The position numbers and the translations under genes were made by a program. From Maribacter litopenaei (GTDB taxonomy: Bacteria > Bacteroidota > Bacteroidia > Flavobacteriales > Flavobacteriaceae), in assembly GCF_025244665.1 (NCBI RefSeq), contig NZ_CP104205.1:558001-622000 (forward strand): a stretch of DNA of 64,000 nucleotides, read 5' to 3'. Below are positions 52,849 to 61,013 of the stretch, piece after piece; the first letter of the stretch is position 1; every line of letters starts with the position of its first letter. Under the pieces are notes generated by a model. That model had not been told where the DNA came from, made no database searches, and saw nothing but the letters and a program-made list of their open reading frames with translations.

Positions 52849-53757
52849 TTAACCATTTAGCGCAACAACTTCATTCACCCGGTCACCCATCATGTTCTTT
52901 AACATGGTCTCAATACCGTTCTTTAAGGTAAAAGTCGATGATGGACACCCGCTACAGGCGCCCTGCAGTATTACATTTACTTTACGGCTCTCGGGCTCAT
53001 AAGATTTAAATAAAATATTACCTCCATCACTGGCAACCGCAGGCTTGACATACTCTTCTAAAATATCGATGATTTCCAATGAGGTATCATCTAGTTGTTC
53101 TTCGGACAATGTTTCGGAGGCTTCGGTTGTTTGGTTTCCTTGAATGGGTTCCGCATTCGTAGTTACAATATCCCTGCCTTCCGCTATAAAGTTTCTAATA
53201 AGCTCTCTAAGTTCCATGGTAATGTCTTCCCATTCGGCTACCTCGTATTTGGTAACCGATACGTAGTTGTCATCAATAAAGACCTGTTTCACAAAGGGAA
53301 ATTGAAACAACTGCGTGGCCAAGGGGGAGTCTTTGGCTTCATCTATATTCTTGAACTCGAACATAGAACCTACAATCTTTTTACTAGCTACAAATTTCAT
53401 AGTAGCCGGATTGGGTGTAACTTCTGCATAAACAGTCACCGCAATGGGCTTGTCGGTATCCTCTTCAATAACTACGGGTTCATCTGCATTTAAATATTCT
53501 ACCAACTGCTGGGCAACCTCATCCTTTACATCGTCCCATTCTACAATATCATAGCGTTCCATTCCAATAAAGTTGCCGGAAATATATACCGTTTTTATAA
53601 AGGGTAGGTAAAAAAGTTGTTGTGCCAATGGAGAATTTTTGGCCTCGTCTATATTTTTGAATTCATAGTTTTGCCGCTTGACCAACATGTGGTTGGATTC
53701 AAATTTCAATATGGCTGGATTCTTAGTTTTTACGACGGTTATATTGTACTCTTTCAT
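52849..53757 (-). CDS. Nfu/NifU-type iron-sulfur scaffold with duplicated N-terminal domain
   Basis: About 302 aa from ATG 53757; a TTG at 53766 is in frame but the ATG is more likely. Two Nfu N-terminal domains in tandem: residues about 1-85 (TKNPAILKFESN, LAQQLFYLPFIKTVYISGNFIGMERYD) and about 105-195 (TPNPATMKFVASK, LATQLFQFPFVKQVFIDDNYVSVTKYE). After a Glu/Thr-rich linker the C-terminal NifU-like domain carries the cluster Cys pair in GACSGCPSST. It hands 4Fe-4S clusters to target proteins; the ActB and QueG enzymes in this window would need such clusters. Frame intact. Confidence 0.92.
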   Translation of the reverse strand: MKEYNITVVKTKNPAILKFESNHMLVKRQNYEFKNIDEAKNSPLAQQLFYLPFIKTVYISGNFIGMERYDIVEWDDVKDEVAQQLVEYLNADEPVVIEEDTDKPIAVTVYAEVTPNPATMKFVASKKIVGSMFEFKNIDEAKDSPLATQLFQFPFVKQVFIDDNYVSVTKYEVAEWEDITMELRELIRNFIAEGRDIVTTNAEPIQGNQTTEASETLSEEQLDDTSLEIIDILEEYVKPAVASDGGNILFKSYEPESRKVNVILQGACSGCPSSTFTLKNGIETMLKNMMGDRVNEVVALNG

Positions 53758-53773
53758 GTGTTCCAATTTTTTT

Positions 53774-53781
53774 CAAAAATA
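53774..53781 (-). promoter_or_regulatory. Possible -7 box (TATTTTTG) of the Nfu gene
   Basis: On the minus strand TATTTTTG lies 16 bases before the ATG at 53757; a GTTG lies about 22 bases further upstream. Confidence 0.45.
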
Positions 53782-53879
53782 CAAAGGAATTCTAAGTTTA
53801 TACCAACATAATAATGTAGTGTTTGTACCGTTATCCTTTATATTTAGTGTCATATACACTTTTACCCCAAATTCTTGAC

Positions 53880-54908
53880 ATGAGATGTAAGTTGTTTCTG
53901 TTGTTCTCCTTCCTATTATTTGGTTTAAAATCCAATGGTCAAGAAGGGATTCCCGTATATTTTGATTATTTGGCGGATAACTATTATCTGGTTTTTCCAT
54001 CTATGGCGGGTTTTACGGAATGCGGCCAAATCAGGGCCACTGCGAGACAGCAATGGTTTGATGTGGATGACGCCCCAAACTTACAGACCATCAACGGACA
54101 TTTTAGATTGGGAGACTCGCCCAGCGGAGTAGGGGCCATTATTTTTAACGATGCCAATGGGTATCATTCGCAAACCGGTTTCAAAGGTACTTACGCCCAT
54201 CATTTGCGTATGGGTGGTGACGATGTCCGGGTATTGAACCAGCTTTCCTTTGGTTTGAGTGCAACGGTGCTTCAAAGTAATTTGGATGAAACGGAATTTC
54301 GTTCCGTAGCTTTTGACCCTGCTATTTCAGGAATTAAACTCAATGAGACCTATTTTAATGTGGATTTTGGAATGTCTTATGCATACCAGGAGTTTTATAC
54401 GCATTTTGCTGTCTTAAATGCTCTTTCTTCGAGGAGAAACCTATACCGGGTAAATAGAACTGATGACCCTGATAACTTGACGGTTCCCAGGGTAGATAAC
54501 CTGAGGAGATATCTCATTTCAGCTGGATATGTTTTTGGCAGAAGCGAATGGCAATTTGAGCCATCCGTTCTTTTTCAAATGACGGATTTTACCAAGGAAA
54601 AAACTGTGGACATTAATGCGAAGCTTTATAAGGATGTCGATTTTGGTCGGATTTGGGGCGGTGTTTCCTATCGAAGGAGTTTTGACGGTGCACAATTTCA
54701 AACGGCAACAAGTTTTGGAGAACAACGACTTCAATTGATCACTCCAATAGTCGGGGCAAATTTCAATAAATTTATGATCTCCTATAATTACTCGTACCAG
54801 ATGGGCGATATACGTTTTGATAATGGGGGCTTTCACCAGATAACCTTAGGTTTCGATTTTTGCAAGCCCGAAAAAAGGTACGATTGTTACTGTCCAGCTG
54901 CTAACTAA
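53880..54908 (+). CDS. PorP/SprF family type IX secretion system membrane protein
   Basis: 342 aa from ATG 53880; the longer frame from 53823 would add residues before an obvious signal peptide (CKLFLLFSFLLFGLKSNGQ). The mature part starts EGIPVYFDYLADNYYLVFPSMAGFTECGQI, the family opening (N-Y-x-x-x-P-x-x-x-G), followed by ARQQWFDVDDAPNLQTINGHF, and continues as an outer-membrane beta-barrel with alternating aromatic residues, ending ITLGFDFCKPEKRYDC. These proteins partner individual large surface adhesins for type IX secretion or anchoring. The nearest adhesin is at 61014, so the partner is uncertain. Frame intact. Confidence 0.88.
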   Translation: MRCKLFLLFSFLLFGLKSNGQEGIPVYFDYLADNYYLVFPSMAGFTECGQIRATARQQWFDVDDAPNLQTINGHFRLGDSPSGVGAIIFNDANGYHSQTGFKGTYAHHLRMGGDDVRVLNQLSFGLSATVLQSNLDETEFRSVAFDPAISGIKLNETYFNVDFGMSYAYQEFYTHFAVLNALSSRRNLYRVNRTDDPDNLTVPRVDNLRRYLISAGYVFGRSEWQFEPSVLFQMTDFTKEKTVDINAKLYKDVDFGRIWGGVSYRRSFDGAQFQTATSFGEQRLQLITPIVGANFNKFMISYNYSYQMGDIRFDNGGFHQITLGFDFCKPEKRYDCYCPAAN

Positions 54909-54937
54909 AAAGGGCCTTTTACCTTCGTAAAAGACCC
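54907..54937 (-). terminator. Terminator of the VWA lipoprotein gene
   Basis: On the minus strand GGGTCTTTTAC / GTAAAAGGCCC with loop GAAG is followed by TTTTT; it touches the PorP/SprF stop on the other strand. Confidence 0.65.
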
Positions 54938-54961
54938 GAATAAATCCGATCTTCGTTTAAG

Positions 54962-56137
54962 CTAATCCCAAGTATAGTTCTTTTGGGCCGCTTGTTTCTT
55001 GATAGCATTGAGCATAGCACTTTCCAGTTCCCCTTGTGTAAAATCCTGCTCATTTTCGCTGATATAACGTTCCCTTTTACTGTTCAGTTCGGCAATTTCG
55101 GCCTGTATACGTTCCCTTTCCTTGCGTTTTTCATCGACGTAGGTTATTATTTCTTCATCCGATTTTCCCTTTAGTTCTTCGGGCAAGCTTTTTCGATCCA
55201 GTTCCTTTAATTCAAAATCTGCATCGGCCGATGCATCCACCAAATCCCATGATTTGTTATTGTAAAGTCGGGAGCTTTTGCTAATGGCTCGTTTGATTGC
55301 CACACCGTAACCCACACTCATGGCATTTTCATCCTGTGAAGCTTGGTTTTCCTCGTATTCGCTTGCCCTGGCACCGTATGAAATATAGGTTTTGTTCAAC
55401 CTTGAATTCAATTTGATGATGATGTCGTCATACGGTGTGTTGATATGCACCACTTCCCTATTATGGTCTATGGCCATATATTCACCACCTGTAAGTTGAG
55501 CTCCCTTTTTCCATTCCGTTTCAATGCCCTGTTCGTAGTTTCCACAGAATATGGTGTTTACGATAACATCATGCTCTTTGGCATTGGTTAGGGCATCCTT
55601 GTAGTGGAGCCTTCCCTGGGTAAAGGGTTCGTTACCAGCAATGAAAATCATTCTCAGGTTATCAGGGTCGTTGCCCCATTCCAATTGTTTCAAGGAGGTT
55701 TGGATTACCTCGCCGCAATACTCTTCGCCTCCATTGGTGGTCAATGAGAATAGTTTTTTTGAAATCTCGTCCAGGTCACTGCTAAAATTCAGAACTTGCT
55801 GTATGTAACCTTCCCTATAGGAAAGCGCATCATTGCCATATTGGTACATCGCGATTTCAAGTTCCGGTCCGGTTTCGTTTCCGCACTTGGCCCTTGTGAA
55901 TTCGTTGACGATGTCCCATAATTGGGATTTCGCCTGATTTATCAATCCGTCCATACTGTTACTGGTATCCAATAACAGGGCAATTTTAACCGTTCGTTTA
56001 TTTGATTTATTGGAAGGTTCGACCCTCTCCGCCAAGAGAATTTGTTTTTCCTTTTTCGATTCGTTTTTACATCCATAGCTTGCCGTCATGGATAGTACCG
56101 TAAAAACTAGGGCCATTATTTTTTGATATTTTTTCAT
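54962..56137 (-). CDS. VWA-domain lipoprotein
   Basis: 391 aa. A lipoprotein signal (VLSMTASYGCKNE, Cys about residue 23) is followed by a von Willebrand factor A domain (about 50-240). It has the metal site DTSNSM in KIALLLDTSNSMDGLI, the second site region LTTNGGEEYCGEVI and the strand RMIFIAGNEPFTQG. Two Cys pairs could form disulfides (AKCGNET, EYCGEV, IFCGNY). The C-terminal third is charged and helical, with a coiled-coil around KRKERERIQAEIAELNSKRERYISE. It lacks partners such as MoxR or BatA. Convergent with PorP/SprF. Frame intact. The ligand is unknown. Confidence 0.85.
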   Translation of the reverse strand: MKKYQKIMALVFTVLSMTASYGCKNESKKEKQILLAERVEPSNKSNKRTVKIALLLDTSNSMDGLINQAKSQLWDIVNEFTRAKCGNETGPELEIAMYQYGNDALSYREGYIQQVLNFSSDLDEISKKLFSLTTNGGEEYCGEVIQTSLKQLEWGNDPDNLRMIFIAGNEPFTQGRLHYKDALTNAKEHDVIVNTIFCGNYEQGIETEWKKGAQLTGGEYMAIDHNREVVHINTPYDDIIIKLNSRLNKTYISYGARASEYEENQASQDENAMSVGYGVAIKRAISKSSRLYNNKSWDLVDASADADFELKELDRKSLPEELKGKSDEEIITYVDEKRKERERIQAEIAELNSKRERYISENEQDFTQGELESAMLNAIKKQAAQKNYTWD

Positions 56138-56445
56138 ACGTTTTGAATTAAATTAAAATCTTGATTTTTAAACAGTTAATTTTGGATAGGTACTAACTTA
56201 CTATGTCAAATCCCTCAATGAGGGTTTCCTCGTTTTATTGATTTGATTACGCTGTAAACCTAGAATGAAACTTTTTGGATACATAACCGTTTTTAGGGAA
56301 CGTGCCTTTTGGATGAGGTAACAAAACCTTTCTTTTGGTTAAGTGGGAAATAAGGACTGAAATTCATGGAACTACTTAAAATCCACATTTTTTAGTGTGC
56401 TAGGAATCATCTAAGTTTACAGTCATGTGATTAGTAAAAAAATAG
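56138..56445. other. 308-base intergenic region between divergent genes
   Basis: Separates the minus-strand VWA gene from the plus-strand histidine kinase, so it should hold promoters in both directions. The only clear structure is a short hairpin, AAATCCCTC / GAGGGTTT, at 56208-56227. A TAAGTTTA at 56412-56419 is a weak -7 candidate for the kinase. I see no ORF or RNA gene. Confidence 0.5.
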
Positions 56446-58646
56446 ATGCGGGCATCCCTTTTACATATAATGATTCCATTTCTTTTCGTGAGCGTTTTGG
56501 GCTTGGCCCAAAACAACGGAACCCCAAAATTTGTGCTCAAGGGCTTGGTGGAATCCCAAAATTTCCATGAACCCATTCAGGGTGTATCCGTATCCACAAG
56601 CTCCGGGCAGTTTACGTATACCAATGGTGCCGGGGAATTCAGGATTTCCGTTTCCATTGGTGAGCGGTTGATTTTGGAACACCCCAGCTTTGAGACTGTT
56701 AGGCATCAAGTGACCAGCAGGGATGATATCAAACTACAGGTAGTTGAAGAAAGTAAAAAGGATAATGCCTTAAGCCGATCCTCAATGTCCGAGAAATAGG
56801 ATCCTGAGCAACCAGTCCTTTTTGGATTCAGCGGAATACTATAAAAAAACAGATATCGCCGGAAGCATCGATTTTGTGGCCCAAAGCTTGGAGGTTTTGG
56901 GCACCGATGGCGATAAGGACCAACTGGCAAAATCCCTGACCAAATTGGGGGAAATCTATTTACATCACAAACAATATGATTTGGCCATCGATAATTTTGA
57001 GGATGCCTTAAAGGCCAATAAAACCATAGCCACGTCCTTGATGTTGGCCAGGACCTATGAAATCACGGATCAATTTGATGCGGCCGAAAAAGTGTTGAAA
57101 CCGCTTGAGAAACTCAAGAATATGGTGCCCTACCAGCGAGTTGAACTTTATGAGATCTTTGGGGATATCAAGAAAGGAACCGGTGATATTCAATTGGCCG
57201 TCGACTATTACAACGAGGGTTTGAAGGTGGCCTCCCGAACCAAATCACCCCCAAGATGACAGATTTGAATTCCAAAATTGCCGATGCCTATGCGCAGGAT
57301 AATCAAGTTAGGGAGGCTGAGGTGTATTATGGAAACTCGGTGGAACTTGCTACAAAGATGGAACCAAAAAGGGTACTACAGGAGCGTGAAAAAGTAGCGG
57401 ATTTTTACAATAAGCGGAGCGAGTATACAGAGGAAATTGCCATAAGAAAAAATAGTTTGGAGGCCTTGGGCAAACTGAACATTCCGGAGGAAGATGGAGC
57501 TGCCAATTTGGGAGATACCATCACAAGCCAGCGAATAAATTATAAGATTGCGAACGCCTACATTGCCCAAGACAAATATGAAGAGGCGATACCTTATTTA
57601 CAGAAGAGTATCGTTCAGGCGGATTCGGATAACGATTTGGTCGTGCAAAAGGATGCCACGAGAAAACTATCCGAAGTATATGAATTCAAAGGCGAGTACA
57701 ACCGTGCCCTGGAAACCTATCAGGACTATGTGGCCCTTGTGGATACCTTGTACATTAGGAAGGAACAGGAAATTTCCAGGGCGGCACGTTTCAATAGGGA
57801 AATTGCCGTTACCCGAGTAGGATTACCGGCTTGGAACAGGAGCGGGAACTGTCACAAAGTAAATATGAATTGGCCTTGACCGAACAGGAATTGGCCGAGG
57901 AAAGTTACAAGCGGCAACGATACATTATTTACTCCCTGATATTCGGACTATTGCTTACCGGCTTGGCGGCGTTCTTTTTTTACAGGAGCAACCAACAACA
58001 AAAGTTTGCCAACAATCTACTGGCCTTGAAATCCCTACGTTCCCGGATGAATCCGCATTTTATTTTCAACGCCTTGAATTCCGTCAACAATTATATTTCC
58101 AAGAGCGATGAGCGGAGTGCAAACAGATACTTGAGCGACTTTTCAAGGCTGATGCGATCCGTGCTGGAAAATTCTGAGGAAGACTTTATTCCGTTATCCA
58201 AGGAATTGGAGCTTTTGGAAGTCTATATAAAACTGGAACATTCGCGTTTTCCGGACAAATTCGACTATGTAATACAGGTCGATCAGGATTTAGACGTTTC
58301 GACATTTCAGATTCCGCCCATGTTATTGCAGCCATACATTGAGAATGCCATTTGGCATGGGTTGAGGTACAAGGAAGACAAGGGACGATTGGAAGTGAAG
58401 GTTCGGGCTAAAAATGAAGATGAACTGGAGATTTTGGTAACTGACGACGGTATTGGAAGAAAAAAATCGGCCGAACTTAAAACGGTCAACCAGCGGAAAC
58501 AAAAGTCAAAAGGAATGGGGAACATAAAACAGCGGATTGCCATTTTAAACGATATGTATGGCGATAAAGTTTCGGTTTCCATTTCCAATTTAAAATCAAA
58601 CGGTGAGGGCACCCAAGTACTGTTTATATTAAAGAAAGACAAATGA
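56446..58646 (+). CDS. TPR-containing LytS-type histidine kinase with carboxypeptidase-regulatory-like N-domain (three frame breaks)
   Basis: About 733 aa. A signal peptide (to about residue 23) is followed by a carboxypeptidase-regulatory-like/CarbopepD beta domain (about 28-95, KGLVESQNFHEPIQGVSVST) and about seven tetratricopeptide repeats in the periplasm (about 115-455, for example SLTKLGEIYLHHKQYDLAIDNFEDAL). After one helix (IIYSLIFGLLLTGLAAFFFY) comes the His_kinase domain with LKSLRSRMNPHFIFNALNSVNNYI and the ATPase box TDDGIGRKKS. Breaks: CCGAGA 56789-56794, a lost A at 57236-57242 and a lost base near 57812-57820. Its stop overlaps the regulator's ATG in ATGA. Confidence 0.9.
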
Positions 58647-59375
58647 CCTTAAACGCAATATTAGTAGAGGACGAGGCCAATAGTAGGGAAATCCTTAGCA
58701 ACTATATAAATAAATATTGTCCGGATGTCAACGTGGTAGGGATGGCCGCCTCCATAAAAGAAGGTTTGGAACTGATCGAAAACAATGATTTGGACCTGGT
58801 CTTTCTCGGATGTTGAAATGCCCTTTGGTAATGCGTTTGACTTGTTGGATCAAGTTCCGAATCGCAGTTTTGAAACCGTATTTGTAACGGCCTATGACCA
58901 CTATGCCAAGGATGCCTTGAACCACCATGCGGCCTATTACCTGACCAAGCCCATAAATATTGATGAATTGGTGAAGGCAGTAGATTATGTCAAGGAAGTA
59001 AAGATTAAGGAAAATCATTTACAGGAAAAGGTATTAAATACCAATACAAAAAGCATACAAGGTAAATTGACGCTGCCCCAACAGGATGGTTTTCAAGTAC
59101 TCAATGTGGAAGAAATCCTATATTGTAAGGCGGACGATAACTACACGGAAATCTATTTGGAAAACAAGAAAATCTTGGTGAGCAAAACGCTCAAATATTT
59201 TGAGGATGCTCCGGCCGAGTTTCATTTTGTAAGAATCCACAAGTCCTACTTGGTCAATGTAAATGAAATTGTGAAATACAGAAAGGGCAAGGGGGGAAGT
59301 GTAGTAATTACTGGTGGAAAAGAATTATTGGTTTCGGCATCAAAAAAGAAAGATTTGTTATCGTATTTTGACTGA
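58643..59375 (+). CDS. LytTR-family response regulator (one frame break)
   Basis: About 243 aa. Receiver domain (1-120): acidic pocket in ILVEDEANSRE, phospho-acceptor Asp in VFLDVEMPFGNAFDLL, VFVTAYDHYAKDAL, and Lys in YLTKPI. A linker leads to the LytTR DNA-binding domain (about 140-243) with EEILYCKADDNYTEIYL, FVRIHKSYLVNV and the basic end. The frame breaks at TCTCGG 58804-58809, exactly at the phospho-acceptor LDVEMP; TCTGG restores it. Coupled to the kinase gene by ATGA overlap; the two form a cognate pair. Targets cannot be read from the window. Confidence 0.93.
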
Positions 59376-59389
59376 TAAAAAGTGAGTCT

Positions 59390-59905
59390 ATGATAAAAGA
59401 GGTTAATGGGAATCATCCAAAGATTGGGGAAGATTGTTTTGTAGCTGAGAACGCGACAATAGTTGGTGATGTCCAAATAGGAAATCAATGTAGTGTTTGG
59501 TTTAACGCTGTCATAAGGGGGGATGTGCATTATATTAAAATTGGAAACAAGGTAAATGTTCAGGATGGGGCAATTATCCATTGTACCTACAAAAAATCAC
59601 CTACCAATATTGGCAACAATGTTTCTATTGGTCATAATGCCATTGTACATGGCTGTACCCTAAAGGACAATGTTTTGATTGGAATGGGAAGCATAGTTAT
59701 GGATGATTGCATTATTGAAAGTAACAGTATCATTGCCGCGGGGGCTGTTGTGACCAAGGGAACCCATGTGCCTTCGGGAAGTGTTTTTGCAGGCACACCG
59801 GCAAAAAAAATAAAGGATATTAGTCCTGAACTAAGTAAAGGAGAAATCAATAGAATAGCAGAAGCCTATATTATGTATTCCGGTTGGTTTAAGCAAAATG
59901 ATTGA
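59390..59905 (+). CDS. Gamma-class carbonic anhydrase-like protein
   Basis: 171 aa left-handed beta-helix with hexapeptide repeats. The family markers are all present: the ENATIVGDVQIG start, SVWFNAVIRGDVHYIKIG, NVQDGAIIH, the metal His pair in IGHNAIVHGC and GTPAKKIKDIS near the C-terminus. It may hydrate CO2 with a Zn or Fe trimer, but many members (YrdA/PaaY-like) lack proven activity. It starts 14 bases after the regulator and may be cotranscribed with it. Frame intact. Confidence 0.92.
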   Translation: MIKEVNGNHPKIGEDCFVAENATIVGDVQIGNQCSVWFNAVIRGDVHYIKIGNKVNVQDGAIIHCTYKKSPTNIGNNVSIGHNAIVHGCTLKDNVLIGMGSIVMDDCIIESNSIIAAGAVVTKGTHVPSGSVFAGTPAKKIKDISPELSKGEINRIAEAYIMYSGWFKQND

Positions 59906-59973
59906 CTTGATTGAACAACAGAACAATCCTTTCCGCGATTATCCTTATTTTTGCCGAACCTAAATTTAAAACG

Positions 59974-60875
59974 ATGAACGCATATATTTTTCCCGGACAG
60001 GGGGCTCAGTTTGTGGGTATGGGGTTGGATTTGTATGAAAAATATCCCTTGGCCAAGACATTGTTTGATCAAGCTAACGATATTCTAGGTTTACCTATAA
60101 CGGAGACCATGTTCCGGGGAACCGCCGAAGGGTTGAAAGAAACCAAAATTACACAACCTGCCATTTTTTTGCATTCCGTTATTTTAAGCAAGGTGATGGG
60201 CAATAGTTTTAAGCCCGATATGGTAGCTGGGCATTCACTTGGAGAATTTAGTGCCCTGGTAGCCAATGGTACCTTGAGTTTTGAGGATGGACTACAATTG
60301 GTATCAAAGCGGGCTTTGGCCATGCAAAGGGCATGTGAGTTACAACCTAGTACTATGGCTGCCGTATTGGGTCCGGATGACGAAATGGTTGAAAGAATTT
60401 GTTCTGAAACTCCTGGTATAGTTGTCGCGGCAAATTATAACTGCCCAGGACAATTGGTGATTTCCGGTGAAGTAGAAGCCATAAATTTGGCTTGTGAAAA
60501 ATTAAAGGAGGCCGGGGCGAGAAGAGCCCTTGTATTGCCTGTAGGTGGGGCATTTCATTCACCATTAATGGAACCTGCTAGGGAAGAATTGGCTAGTGCT
60601 ATTGAAAACACCCACTTTGCCGCTCCAACTTGTCCCATTTATCAAAATGTAACGACTACTGCTGTAAACAATGCAGACGAGATCAAAAAAATCTAATTTC
60701 CCAATTAACGGCACCCGTAAAATGGACACAGAGCGTACAACAGATGATTTCCGACGGTGCATCCATTTTTACCGAAATCGATCCAGGAAAGGTATTGCAA
60801 GGATTGGTTAAGAAAATTGATGCATCCGTAGAAACACAATCCCCGAATTACAGTAGAACTAAAAATTTCTTGTAA
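59974..60875 (+). CDS. fabD: Malonyl-CoA:ACP transacylase FabD (one frame break)
   Basis: About 300 aa, normal length. It loads malonyl groups on acyl carrier protein for fatty-acid synthesis. Visible: [15 protein letters not shown] at the start, the nucleophile motif [10 protein letters not shown] (Ser about residue 91), the KRALAMQRA block with the substrate Arg, [12 protein letters not shown], and the catalytic His in GGAFHSPLM (His about residue 197). An A is missing from an A-run at 60685-60691; restoring it gives [17 protein letters not shown] and a complete C-terminus. ATG 59974 is chosen over 59911 because [10 protein letters not shown] is the family start. Essential gene, so a real lesion is improbable. 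Confidence 0.95.
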
Positions 60876-61013
60876 AGAGGTAGTTTATCAATGAAATCTC
60901 TTTTTTGTCTGTTAATTAACGCTTTAAGAGCATTTTTTTGGTATTATTGATGTCTGTTTTGTTGATGTGTATTGGACATTTGGAACAATCTCCAATACTT
61001 TAAAAGAAATGCT

